A DNA stretch of 33,906 bases from Streptomyces sp. MUM 203J (GTDB lineage: Bacteria > Actinomycetota > Actinomycetes > Streptomycetales > Streptomycetaceae), in the NCBI RefSeq assembly GCF_022414595.1, contig NZ_JADWYO010000065.1, positions 1 through 33,906 of the forward strand. The letters run 5' to 3'. The notes below the pieces were generated by a model. That model worked only from the letters and a program-made list of their open reading frames with translations. It ran no database searches and was not told where the DNA came from. Every line of letters starts with the position of its first letter. The stretch's first letter is position 1. Made by a program: the position numbers and the translations under genes. Positions 1-8,187 of this stretch are shown piece after piece.

Positions 1-1012
1 GGCCGCGCGAGGCCGATCCAACCGGATGCGGTGTCCGTGGTCGTCGTGCGGAAGGTGACGAGGCCGGAGGCGGCGGGGTGGTCGCGGCGGCCGGTGCGGG
101 GGCGGCGGCACGGGTGGTGATGTCCGCGGCGACGGCGCCGGGCAGCCACTCCTCGGGACGTCGCAACGCGGTCTGGTCGCTGGCGTTCTGGCACAGCGTC
201 AGCACCTCGGCCACCGACGGGCGATCGGCCGGCTCCTTGGCCAGGCAGCGGGTCGCCAGCTCCCGCAGCTCCTCGGGCAGCCCGTCCAGCGCGGGCTCCT
301 CGTGGACGATCCGGTACAGCACGCCGTGCGAGGTGCCCTCACCGAACGCGGGACTGCCCAGCGCGGCGAACGCGGCGACCTGACCGAGCGCGAAGATGTC
401 CGTCGCCGGGGTGACCGTGCTGCCGGCGGCCTGTTCGGGCGCCATGAAGGCGGGCGTCCCGATGGTGACGCCGCTGCTGGTGAGCGAGGTGGCGTCGGCT
501 GCGCGGGCGATGCCGAAGTCGATGACACGGGGGCCGTCGGAGGCGAGCAGGACGTTGCCCGGCTTGAGGTCGCGGTGGACGATGCCCGCACCGTGGATGA
601 CCTGGAGGGCCTCCGCGATCCCGGCGACCAGCAGCAGGACGGTGTCCACGGGCAGCGATCCGTGCTTGTGGACGGCGTCCGCGAGAGACGGCCCGGGCAC
701 ATAGGCGGTGGCGAGCCACGGCTCGCGGGCCTCGGTGTCGGCGTCGATGACCGGCGCGGTGTAGAGGCCCTGGACACGCTGGGCGGCCTGGACCTCGCGG
801 GTGAAGCGACGCCGGAACTCGGCGTCCTGGGCGAAGTCGGGGCGGATCACCTTGATCGCGACGGGGCGTCCGCCCGGCGTGTACGACAGATAGACCTTGC
901 CCATGCCGCCGGCGCCGAGCCGGGCGGCCAGCCGGTACCCGGCTACCGAACGCGGATCATCCTCCTCCAGCGGCTGGAAGACGGTTCCCCCATGGTGTGA
1001 CCCACCACTCAT
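1..1012 (-). CDS. Serine/threonine protein kinase, PknB-type, C-terminus beyond window
   Basis: Eukaryotic-like Ser/Thr kinase that phosphorylates proteins with ATP. The frame is open from the ATG at 1012 to the window edge (337 codons seen). The glycine loop GAGGMG lies at residues 33-38, the ATP lysine in VAIKV at 54, HRDLKPGN with the catalytic Asp from 147, DFG at 165-167 and GTPAFMAPEQ from 186. The kinase domain ends near residue 275. An Ala/Pro-rich juxtamembrane-like linker follows from about 300. A transmembrane or sensor part would lie outside the window, so it is not known whether it is membrane bound. The ATG at 1020 is ruled out because it meets a stop at once; AGGAG lies about 11 nt before 1012. 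It is divergent from the MobA-like gene. Its targets cannot be read from the sequence. Confidence 0.93.
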   Translation of the reverse strand, partial: MSGGSHHGGTVFQPLEEDDPRSVAGYRLAARLGAGGMGKVYLSYTPGGRPVAIKVIRPDFAQDAEFRRRFTREVQAAQRVQGLYTAPVIDADTEAREPWLATAYVPGPSLADAVHKHGSLPVDTVLLLVAGIAEALQVIHGAGIVHRDLKPGNVLLASDGPRVIDFGIARAADATSLTSSGVTIGTPAFMAPEQAAGSTVTPATDIFALGQVAAFAALGSPAFGEGTSHGVLYRIVHEEPALDGLPEELRELATRCLAKEPADRPSVAEVLTLCQNASDQTALRRPEEWLPGAVAADITTRAAAPAPAAATTPPPPASSPSARRPRTPHPVGSASRG

Positions 1013-1143
1013 CAATCCATGTCTCCTGAAGAGGACTTCACGCGCGCGCTCCACGCGCGCCACGGCACTGAGGTGCCCCACCGCAGCCTATCCAAGGCGG
1101 ACCGTTCCACTCCACGCGAACCCGCATGCGGTATGCACTCCCC

Positions 1144-1746
1144 ATGAACCACGACACGGGAAGTGAAGTCGCGGGCCTGCTGCTCGCGGCGGGCGGGGGA
1201 CGGCGGCTCGGCGGGCGGCCGAAGGCTCTGCTGGAACACCGGGGGCGGCCCCTGGTGGAGCACGCGGTGGCGGTGCTGCGCGCGGGCGGCTGCGGCACGG
1301 TGCATGTGGTGCTGGGCGCCGCGGCGGACACCGTGCGGGAGCGGGCCGACCTGCCGGGGTGCGTGCTGGTGGACAACCCGGACTGGGAGCAGGGCATGGG
1401 CTCGTCGCTGCGGGCCGGGCTGGCGTCCCTGGCGGGTACCGGCGCGTCGGCGGCGGTGGTGGCACTGGTGGACCAGCCGGGAATCGGTGCCGAGGCGGTG
1501 GCCCGGGTGGTGGCGGCGTACGACGGCCCCGGTGCGCTGGCCGCGGCGACGTACGAGGGCAGGCGCGGCCATCCGGTGCTGCTGGGCGCGGAGCGCTGGG
1601 CGGAGGTGGCGGAGGGCGCGCGCGGCGACCAGGGGGCGCGCAGCTATCTGCGCGCGCATGAGTCGGAGATCACGCCGGTGCCGTGCGGCGATGCGGCAGA
1701 GCCCTACGACATCGACACGGAGGCGGATCTGGCGCACCTTGAGTGA
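1144..1746 (+). CDS. MobA/MocA-like nucleotidyltransferase
   Basis: A 200-residue NTP transferase of the MobA-like Rossmann family. The N-terminal nucleotide-binding loop LLLAAGGGRRLGGRPKALL is clear, followed by VDNPDWEQGMGSSLRAGL and the DQPG motif that stands where the family carries its metal-binding acidic residue. Family members of this size without a fused domain often make molybdopterin cytosine dinucleotide for xanthine dehydrogenase-type enzymes. That would fit the purine-breakdown genes next door, but the exact nucleotide used is inference. ATG at 1144 is preferred over the in-frame ATG at 1126 because the family starts only a few residues before the loop; neither has a good ribosome site. 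It ends 228 nt before aceB, which has its own promoter. Confidence 0.8.
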   Translation: MNHDTGSEVAGLLLAAGGGRRLGGRPKALLEHRGRPLVEHAVAVLRAGGCGTVHVVLGAAADTVRERADLPGCVLVDNPDWEQGMGSSLRAGLASLAGTGASAAVVALVDQPGIGAEAVARVVAAYDGPGALAAATYEGRRGHPVLLGAERWAEVAEGARGDQGARSYLRAHESEITPVPCGDAAEPYDIDTEADLAHLE

Positions 1747-1795
1747 ACGGCGCGGCACCGAGAGACATGGTGTGTCGAGCCAAAGAATCTCGACA

Positions 1796-1810
1796 TCAAC
1801 AAACCATTGA
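1796..1810 (+). promoter_or_regulatory. Imperfect copy of the uricase/catalase operator at the aceB promoter
   Basis: TCAACAAACCATTGA matches the catalase operator TCAACAAACTGTTGA at 13 of 15 positions. The final TTGA is also the start of the aceB -35 hexamer, the same placement as at the catalase and uricase promoters. The right half is degenerate, so binding may be weak or absent. Confidence 0.4.
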
Positions 1811-1835
1811 ACTTCCATCATGAGGAAACTAGTAT
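1807..1835 (+). promoter_or_regulatory. aceB promoter
   Basis: TTGAAC (1807-1812) and TAGTAT (1830-1835) are spaced by exactly 17 nt, a good match to the vegetative sigma-70-type consensus. Transcription would start near 1842 and leave an untranslated leader of about 130 nt before aceB. Both putative operators overlap this promoter. Confidence 0.6.
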
Positions 1836-1848
1836 CCACAGATCAGAA
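1813..1848 (+). promoter_or_regulatory. Tandem AllR-like operator boxes at aceB
   Basis: Box 1, TTCCATCATGAGGAA (1813-1827), fills the -35/-10 spacer. Box 2, ATCCACAGATCAGAA (1834-1848), covers the end of the -10 and the start point. Their starts are 21 bp apart, as at hyi and gcl. The position fits repression by blocking RNA polymerase. Assignment to an AllR-type IclR regulator rests on what is known of Streptomyces allantoin regulation, not on a regulator gene in this window. Confidence 0.65.
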
Positions 1849-1974
1849 GCAGCGGACCGCCGTCAGACGGTCGCCATCCACGCATCGCCACCCACCCGGT
1901 ATGCGCGGCACTCAGTGCCACCCACGCCGCTCCACGCTCCGCCATCGCAAGCCCGCTGAAGGAAGTGACAGCTC

Positions 1975-3597
1975 ATGTCCGCACCAGCGCCGTCTCCGCT
2001 GGCCATCGTCGAAGCCGAGCCCCTGCCCCGGCAGGAGGAGGTCCTCACCGACGCCGCCCTGGCCTTCGTGGCGGAGCTGCACCGGCGGTTCACCCCCCGG
2101 CGCGACGCGCTCCTCGCCCGCCGCGCCGAGCGCCGCGCCGAGATCGCCCGCACCAGCACACTCGGCTTCCTCCCGGAGACCGCACAGATCCGCGAGGACG
2201 ACAGCTGGAAGGTCGCCCCGGCCCCGGCCGCGCTGAACGACCGCCGTGTCGAGATCACCGGCCCCACCGACCGCAAGATGACCATCAACGCGCTCAACTC
2301 GGGCGCGAGGGTCTGGCTCGCGGACTTCGAGGACGCGTCCGCGCCCACCTGGCACAACGTGATCCTCGGCCAGCTCAACCTGACCGACGCGTACGAACGC
2401 CGGATCGACTTCACCGACGAGCGCACCGGCAAGACGTACGCGCTCAAGTCCGCGGACGAGCTGGCCACGGTCGTCATGCGCCCGCGCGGCTGGCACCTGG
2501 AGGAGCGCCACCTCACCTTCGAGGGCCGCCCCGTCCCCGGCGCCCTGGTCGACTTCGGCCTCTACTTCTTCCACAACGCGCAGCGCCTGCTGGACCTCGG
2601 CAAGGGCCCGTACTTCTACCTCCCGAAGACGGAATCGCACCTGGAGGCCCGCCTCTGGAACGACATCTTCGTCTTCGCGCAGGACTACGTCGGCATCCCG
2701 CAGGGCACGGTCCGGGCGACCGTCCTGATCGAGACGATCACCGCGGCCTACGAGATGGAGGAGATCCTCTACGAACTCCGCGACCACGCCTCGGGCCTGA
2801 ACGCGGGCCGCTGGGACTACCTCTTCTCCATCGTCAAGAACTTCCGTGACGGCGGACCCAAGTTCGTCCTCCCGGACCGCAACGCGGTCACCATGACGGC
2901 CCCGTTCATGCGCGCCTACACCGAACTCCTGGTCCGCACCTGCCACAAGCGCGGCGCGCACGCGATCGGCGGCATGGCGGCGTTCATCCCGTCCCGCAAG
3001 GACCCCGAGGTCAACAAGACGGCCTTCGAGAAGGTCAAGGCCGACAAGGACCGCGAGGCCGCCGACGGCTTCGACGGCTCCTGGGTCGCCCACCCGGACC
3101 TGGTCCCCATCGCGATGGCGAGCTTCGACGCGGTCCTCGGCGACAAGCCCAACCAGAAGGAACGGCTCCGCGAGGACGTGTCCGTGGCAGCGGGCGACCT
3201 GATCGCCATCGACTCCCTCGACGCCAAGCCGACATACGACGGCCTGGTCAACGCCGTCCAGGTCGGCATCCGCTACATCGAGGCCTGGCTGCGCGGCCTG
3301 GGCGCGGTCGCGATCTTCAACCTGATGGAGGACGCGGCCACGGCGGAGATCTCCCGCTCCCAGATCTGGCAGTGGATCAACGCGGGCGTCGTCTTCGAGA
3401 ACGGCGAGCAGGCCACTCCCGCCCTGGCCCGCAAGGTCGCCGCCGAGGAACTCGCCGCCATCCGCGCCGAACTGGGCGACGAGGCCTTCACCGCGGGCCG
3501 CTGGCAGCAGGCCCACGACCTCCTCCTGAAGGTCTCCCTGGACGAGGACTACGCCGACTTCCTCACCCTCCCGGCCTACGACCAGCTCCTCGGCTGA
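1975..3597 (+). CDS. aceB: Malate synthase A
   Basis: Condenses glyoxylate with acetyl-CoA to malate in the cytosol and so returns purine-derived glyoxylate to the TCA cycle. At 540 residues it is the usual length of the A-type enzyme. The family signature is intact: RDHASGLNAGRWDYLF near residue 270, then KFVLPDRNAVTMTAPFMRAY and GGMAAFIPSRKDPEVN. The C-terminal domain has NLMEDAATAEISRSQIWQWI, which carries the catalytic acidic residue region. GAAGGAAG lies about 9 nt before the ATG. Its promoter carries the operator boxes also found at hyi and gcl, so it should be induced together with the glycerate branch. A hairpin after the stop separates it from the convergent helicase. No isocitrate lyase is nearby, which fits a purine rather than an acetate role. 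Confidence 0.95.
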   Translation: MSAPAPSPLAIVEAEPLPRQEEVLTDAALAFVAELHRRFTPRRDALLARRAERRAEIARTSTLGFLPETAQIREDDSWKVAPAPAALNDRRVEITGPTDRKMTINALNSGARVWLADFEDASAPTWHNVILGQLNLTDAYERRIDFTDERTGKTYALKSADELATVVMRPRGWHLEERHLTFEGRPVPGALVDFGLYFFHNAQRLLDLGKGPYFYLPKTESHLEARLWNDIFVFAQDYVGIPQGTVRATVLIETITAAYEMEEILYELRDHASGLNAGRWDYLFSIVKNFRDGGPKFVLPDRNAVTMTAPFMRAYTELLVRTCHKRGAHAIGGMAAFIPSRKDPEVNKTAFEKVKADKDREAADGFDGSWVAHPDLVPIAMASFDAVLGDKPNQKERLREDVSVAAGDLIAIDSLDAKPTYDGLVNAVQVGIRYIEAWLRGLGAVAIFNLMEDAATAEISRSQIWQWINAGVVFENGEQATPALARKVAAEELAAIRAELGDEAFTAGRWQQAHDLLLKVSLDEDYADFLTLPAYDQLLG

Positions 3598-3618
3598 CGA
3601 CGGCCGCCTCCCGCTGCC

Positions 3619-3658
3619 GCTCCGGCCCCCGGCATCGCACAGCGCCAGGGGCCGGAGC
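3619..3658. terminator. Bidirectional terminator between aceB and helicase
   Basis: Perfect 11-bp arms GCTCCGGCCCC (3619-3629) and GGGGCCGGAGC (3648-3658) around an 18-nt loop, located between two convergent stop codons. There is no T-run, as is common in Streptomyces. Confidence 0.6.
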
Positions 3659-3667
3659 ACTGCTGCG

Positions 3668-6600
3668 TCAGCGCGGCGCGAGGGCGTCGTACGCCGAGAG
3701 CCAGCCACCGCCGGTGCGGTCACCCCGGGTGAACACGGCCGCCCCGGTGCGCCCCGCACCCGGGTCGCCCCCGGCGGGCGCCGGACAGGCGAGGGCGAGA
3801 GGGGAACCGTCAGCCGTGTGCCGGACCGTCACGTTCCCGTTCCAGAGGCACACCGTCGCGCCGGGCGGGCCCGTGACCTCCGCCCCGCCCGGCGCGTCCG
3901 CGATACGCGTGCCGGTCGTGCGGTCGGCGAGGAGGGCGCGGTATCGGGCCGGGGACAGGGCGCAGCCGCTCGGGGGTGTGGTGCCGGGCCAGTCGGGGGC
4001 GTCGATGCCCCGGTCGCGGGCCGCCCGCCACATCTGCGGAACGAGCCGGGGCGCCAGCGGGGGCGTCGCCATCTGCTCGCACATCCACAGCAGCCGACCC
4101 GCGCCCCGCCGGGGCCCGAGGGTGCGCCAGCGGATGCGCTGCGCGAGGTCGGCGGCCACGATCGCCGCCCAGGGATGGACGGTGCCCAGCTCGCCCTGGG
4201 CACCGAGCCAGGCGAGGTAGCGCTGGGCCTCGTCCAGGACGCCGCTCATGCTGGCGACGGGGACACCGAGGACGTACGCACCCCGGGTGCGGAACAGCCG
4301 GGGGCTGTTGGCGACGAGGAAGAGGACGGCACGGGCGAGGTCGCCGGGCACGGGCTTCCGCTCGTCGTCATCGTCATCGGAATCCGCTGTGAGGTCCTCC
4401 GGCGCGTCCTCGCCCAGGCGGCCCTCTGTACGCAGGGCGCGCAGCAGGGCCTTCCGCGCCCGGTCGGTGAACGGAGCCTGTTCCAGCACCGGGAGGCCGG
4501 CGCTCAGCACGCCGATGAGGAGCCGCTCGGCCTCGTCGGCGCTCGTGGGCACCGGGGTGTCCTCCAGCGCACCCGTCAGGTCGTCCGCGACATCCGAGTC
4601 GACCATGAAGCAACTGGTCAGCCGGCCGAGGGCGGTGGGCTCCAGCAGAGCGTCGCCGTCCGGTCCGCCCTCCCGCCGGACGAAGCCCGCCCCTTCGAGG
4701 AACTGCACCGCGTCGTACAGCGGGTCGAAGCTCTCCTGGCCCTGGTGGAAGGCGAGTGTCCGCGTCCACCACACCTCCGCCTGGCGCAGCGACCCGAACC
4801 TGCCCTGGACCAGCTCCGCGAGAAGGTGATCGGGCAGCCGGTCCCGGATCCGGGAGGCGACCGTGTACCCGGCGGCGAGGCGGGCCTGCCAGGGGCCGCG
4901 CTCCGGCTCCTCCGTCAGCAGGAACGCCCAGCCCTCCCGCTCCCCCGCGCCGACCCGCCCGGCCCGGCCGAACATCTGCTGGACCATGGACACTTCGATG
5001 CGGTCGAGACCGATCGTGGTGTCCCGGACGATGACCGTCCTGGCCGGCAGGTTGACGCCGGCGGCCACGGTCGACGTGGCGACGAGGATGTCCGACTCCC
5101 GCTCCCGGAAGGCCCGTTCGGCGTCCCGCTTGTACGGCCAGTCCCGGTAGTGGAGCCGTACGCCCGCCTTGGTGCAGAGCTGCTCGACCAGCTCGGAATC
5201 GTCGGGGTCGACGCCCGCGGTGGGCACGCCCCGGTCGGCGGCGACCGCGAGGGCGGTGGTGCGGACACCGCGCTTGCTGCCGCAGAAGACCAGGGCGCTG
5301 CCGTCGTCCTCGGTCGCCGAGCGGGCCAGGCGTACGGCGGCTACCGTGCGGGCGCGGTCGCGGGCGGTCCAGTCGGCTTCGGGCGGAACAGGCAGCGGGT
5401 GAAGCTGCCAGGTGAGGCGGGTGGGCCGCCAGTCGGCGCGAAGAAGCCGGGCGCCGAGCCATTCGGCCACGGTGTCGGCGTTGGCGACGGTGGCGGACAG
5501 GCCGACGATCCGCACCTGCGCGGTGTCCTCGCGGACCCGGGCCAGCAGGGCTTCGAGGACGGGGCCCCGGGTGGGGTCGCCCAGCAGATGGATCTCGTCG
5601 ACGACGAGACAGCCCACCTCGGACAGCGCGGCGCGCAGCGAGCCCGCGCGGCAGATCGCCTCGAACTTCTCGGTGGTGGCGATCCAGATGTCCGCCCGGC
5701 GCACCAGCTCGACGTCGACGCTGAACTCACCCGTCAGCCGGACGACTTCGAGCCCTCGGCGGCGCCAGGCCTCAAGATCGCGGTCGAGTTCGTCGGTGAG
5801 CGACCGCTGCGGCACCAGCCAGGCCGCCTTGCGTCCCTGAGCATGAGCGTGAAGCGCGGCGACCATGCCGACCGGCGTCTTGCCGGCGCCGGTGGGCGCG
5901 ACCACCACCAGATGCCCGGGATCCTCCAGCACCGCGGGGACGGCCGCGGCCTGAGCGGGGTTGAAGGCGGGGTGCGGCAGCAGCTCCCGCCACTGCTCCG
6001 GCACGAGCCCGGTGACGGGCACCCGGGGGGCGGGGGCGAGCAGGACGGCATCGTCCAGCGCGTCCCACTGGGCGGCGAACGCGTCCCGCGCGGCACACGC
6101 GGCGGGCCCGGCGGCGGGCGCGGTTCCCGCGGCCGGGCCTCCCGGGTGGGCGACCAGGGCGGTGCGCCCGCCGAGATCGTTGACGGTGCCGACCTGTTCG
6201 GCCTCGCCCCAGTGCCGGATGCTCCGGAACGGCACGTCGAGCCGGTCCAGTTCGTCGCGCACGGCATCGAACGCGGGACCGTCCGGAAGGATGACCCGTA
6301 CGTCGTCCGCGGCTTCGACCGCAGCCACGGACGGACGCCAGGCCGGATCGGTGACCTTGCACCAGTACAGCGCGCGCGGCTCCGCCTCCGGCGGCGGCGT
6401 GAGATCGGACGGCCAGGCAGGCCGGGGCGGAGGCGCCAGAACCGCCTTCCGCGGCGCGGGCACCGCACTCCGTGCGGGCGCGCAGAGCTTGTCGTACGTC
6501 TTCACCCCGAGGTCCGCGAGGGTGTACGCGCGCGGACACGAGGGGCAGACGACCGCGACGTACCGGTAAAGCCGTCCCCCCGACTCGTACGGCCGCCGTA

Positions 6601-6784
6601 ACGAATGCAGCGCCCGTCCGCACGCGGGACAGTCCCGGGGCACCTGCTCCTGATAGCTCCACCCACCGAGCGCGAAACGCTCCTTGAGCTCTCCCTCCAG
6701 AACGATCCCCCACCGCTCCCGTACCAGCTCGCCCACCGTCGGCCCGTCGGCGTCGGTGGGAGCCCCCGTGTTCTCCTGCGACAT
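3668..6784 (-). CDS. Ski2-like superfamily 2 helicase with N-terminal zinc ribbon
   Basis: A 1038-residue ATP-driven nucleic-acid helicase. Two Cys pairs, CPAC (52-55) and CPSC (80-83), form a likely zinc ribbon. The helicase core follows: Walker A APTGAGKT (296-303), DEIH (396-399), SAT (430-432), VATSTVAAGVNLPAR (568-582) and motif VI QQMFGRAGR (602-610). DEIH together with the GVNLP and FGRAGR block is typical of the Ski2/Hel308 group. After residue 660 come a winged-helix/ratchet-like region, an acidic patch (DSDDDDDE) and a C-terminal part with no motif I recognise. Whether it acts on RNA or DNA cannot be read. The start ATG has only a weak ribosome site. It is divergent from the 184-residue gene and close to a DEDDh exonuclease, so a shared nucleic-acid processing role is possible. 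Confidence 0.88.
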   Translation of the reverse strand: MSQENTGAPTDADGPTVGELVRERWGIVLEGELKERFALGGWSYQEQVPRDCPACGRALHSLRRPYESGGRLYRYVAVVCPSCPRAYTLADLGVKTYDKLCAPARSAVPAPRKAVLAPPPRPAWPSDLTPPPEAEPRALYWCKVTDPAWRPSVAAVEAADDVRVILPDGPAFDAVRDELDRLDVPFRSIRHWGEAEQVGTVNDLGGRTALVAHPGGPAAGTAPAAGPAACAARDAFAAQWDALDDAVLLAPAPRVPVTGLVPEQWRELLPHPAFNPAQAAAVPAVLEDPGHLVVVAPTGAGKTPVGMVAALHAHAQGRKAAWLVPQRSLTDELDRDLEAWRRRGLEVVRLTGEFSVDVELVRRADIWIATTEKFEAICRAGSLRAALSEVGCLVVDEIHLLGDPTRGPVLEALLARVREDTAQVRIVGLSATVANADTVAEWLGARLLRADWRPTRLTWQLHPLPVPPEADWTARDRARTVAAVRLARSATEDDGSALVFCGSKRGVRTTALAVAADRGVPTAGVDPDDSELVEQLCTKAGVRLHYRDWPYKRDAERAFRERESDILVATSTVAAGVNLPARTVIVRDTTIGLDRIEVSMVQQMFGRAGRVGAGEREGWAFLLTEEPERGPWQARLAAGYTVASRIRDRLPDHLLAELVQGRFGSLRQAEVWWTRTLAFHQGQESFDPLYDAVQFLEGAGFVRREGGPDGDALLEPTALGRLTSCFMVDSDVADDLTGALEDTPVPTSADEAERLLIGVLSAGLPVLEQAPFTDRARKALLRALRTEGRLGEDAPEDLTADSDDDDDERKPVPGDLARAVLFLVANSPRLFRTRGAYVLGVPVASMSGVLDEAQRYLAWLGAQGELGTVHPWAAIVAADLAQRIRWRTLGPRRGAGRLLWMCEQMATPPLAPRLVPQMWRAARDRGIDAPDWPGTTPPSGCALSPARYRALLADRTTGTRIADAPGGAEVTGPPGATVCLWNGNVTVRHTADGSPLALACPAPAGGDPGAGRTGAAVFTRGDRTGGGWLSAYDALAPR

Positions 6785-6867
6785 GGCGACACTCTTTCAC
6801 CGGACCCACGCGCCCGGCCACCGGACGTGTCGGGGGCGGTTGTCAGTGGGATGCGCTTCACTGGATC

Positions 6868-6884
6868 CATCACTCTCTGTGATG
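6868..6884. promoter_or_regulatory. Inverted repeat in the helicase/184-aa divergent intergenic region
   Basis: CATCAC-TCTCT-GTGATG is a perfect 6-bp inverted repeat just before the strong ribosome site (AAGGAGGGGG) of the gene at 6899. It could be an operator for the divergent pair. No further copy was seen in the window. Confidence 0.3.
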
Positions 6885-6898
6885 AAGGAGGGGGCGTC

Positions 6899-7453
6899 AT
6901 GACAGGGCGTCATATGTATGTGACGGTGGAGGGGCTGCGGCGGCGAGGCTGGACCGACGGGATGGTGCGGGAGCTGCTGGGCGGGCCGGACGTGCGGGGG
7001 CGAAGGCCGGGGCGGGCGCCGACGGTGCCGCTGCTGCTGTACCGGCTCGGCCGGGTGGTGGCGGTGGAGCGGGGGTCCGGGTTCAGGGGGCACGGACCGG
7101 TGGCGCCGCAGGCGGCTCAGCGGCGGAGGCAGGCGGTGCTGGCGACGCTGCGGGCGGAGCCGATCCGGGTGCCGGTGCTGCCGAGGGCCGAGCTGGAGCG
7201 GCGAGCGGTGCGCTACCGGCGGCAGGTGGCGGGGGAGGACGCGAGCGGGGATCCGGCGCGATGGCAGGTGGGGTATCTGGGGCAGGCCCTGCGGTCGTAC
7301 GACGCGCTGCTGGACGGGCTGCACGCGGCGACCGGGCGGGCGGAGGCCGAGCGGTTGCTGCGGGGGCGGGTGTACCGGGCGATCGCGCAGGCCTGCCCCT
7401 GGCTGGCCGAGGAGTGCGGGAGGCGGCTGCGGGACCCGGGCGGGCAGTGGTGA
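6899..7453 (+). CDS. Conserved protein of unknown function, divergent from helicase
   Basis: A 184-residue basic, Arg-rich protein I do not recognise. The start at 6899 is set by a near-perfect AAGGAGG ribosome site ending about 8 nt upstream. Its N-terminus (MYVTVEGLRRRGWTDGMVRELL, about residues 6-27) reads like a helix-turn-helix or recombination-directionality-type fold in which a new residue is named by a short DNA helix, followed by a GRxPGRAPTVPLLLYRLGRV strand region. The rest is mostly helical, with WQVGYLGQALRSYDALLDGL near residue 125 and CPWLAEECGRRL at the end. No membrane segment or signal peptide is visible. Being divergent from the helicase suggests shared control or a joint job with nucleic acid, but this is inference only. 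Confidence 0.75.
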   Translation: MTGRHMYVTVEGLRRRGWTDGMVRELLGGPDVRGRRPGRAPTVPLLLYRLGRVVAVERGSGFRGHGPVAPQAAQRRRQAVLATLRAEPIRVPVLPRAELERRAVRYRRQVAGEDASGDPARWQVGYLGQALRSYDALLDGLHAATGRAEAERLLRGRVYRAIAQACPWLAEECGRRLRDPGGQW

Positions 7454-7548
7454 GGTGACGAGCCGCGGCTGTCGCACGGGCGGCGGCCGGCGGGCCCGCC
7501 TCCCGCTCCGTCCGCGTGATCCGCTGGGGTGCGGGGACGAAGCGTGGC

Positions 7549-8151
7549 ATGATCCGCGGCATGGCCGCCCATCGTCCCCGTCCCAGTCTGTACGTCTCCG
7601 TCGACATCGAGGCCGACGGGCCGATTCCCGGGCCGTACTCGATGCTCAGTCTCGGGGCCTGCGTCGCCGGGCGGCAGGATGCCGGGGGATACGAGGCCGC
7701 CGATCCGGAGGCCGCCACCTTCTACCGGGAACTGCGGCCCGTCAGCGACGCGTTCGTGCCCGAGGCGCTCGCGGTGAGCGGGCTGGACCGGGAGCGGCTG
7801 CGGGCGGAGGGAGCCGAACCGGCGGTCGCGCTGGCGGAGTTCGCCGCGTGGGTGCGGGAGGTGAGCCGGGGTGCACAGCCCGTCATGTGCGGGTACCCCG
7901 CGTCGTACGACTGGACGTTCCTGTACTGGTACCTGATGCGGTTCACCGGGGAGAGCCCCTTCGGGCACTCGGGGTGTCTGGACATGAAGACCCTGTACGC
8001 GACGAAGGCGCGGCTGCCGTTGCGTGCGGTCGCCAAGCGGACGATGCCCCGGGAGCTGCTGCCCGGCCGGCGCCACACGCACCACGCGCTCGACGACGCG
8101 GTGGAGCAGGCCGAGCTGTTCAGCAACCTGATGGCCTGGCCCGGAGTGTGA
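7549..8151 (+). CDS. DEDDh-type 3'-5' exonuclease (RNase T/DnaQ-like fold)
   Basis: A 200-residue exonuclease-fold protein. Motif ExoI is SVDIEADGPIPGPYSMLSLG, giving the first Asp and Glu. ExoII is GYPASYDWTFLYWYL with its Asp, and ExoIII is HHALDDAVEQAELF with the catalytic His and last Asp. All four acidic residues and the His are thus present, so it should be active with two metal ions. Relatives are annotated as exoribonucleases, but RNA against DNA cannot be decided here. ATG 7549 has a poor GGACGA-like ribosome site; ATG 7561 is an alternative that removes four residues. It follows the 184-residue gene by 95 nt on the same strand and converges with the permease. Confidence 0.82.
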   Translation: MIRGMAAHRPRPSLYVSVDIEADGPIPGPYSMLSLGACVAGRQDAGGYEAADPEAATFYRELRPVSDAFVPEALAVSGLDRERLRAEGAEPAVALAEFAAWVREVSRGAQPVMCGYPASYDWTFLYWYLMRFTGESPFGHSGCLDMKTLYATKARLPLRAVAKRTMPRELLPGRRHTHHALDDAVEQAELFSNLMAWPGV

Positions 8152-8187
8152 CGCTCGCTCCCCCGGCCAGGCCGTGGCCGCGTGCGG

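Noticed and set aside
1912..3759. 615-codon open frame antisense to aceB
   Set aside because: Acidic/Val/Gly-rich shadow of a high-GC gene; aceB has full family motifs on the other strand.
3818..6601. 927-codon open frame antisense to the helicase
   Set aside because: Repetitive Gly/Arg/Gln composition with no motifs, as expected from antisense of GC-rich codons.
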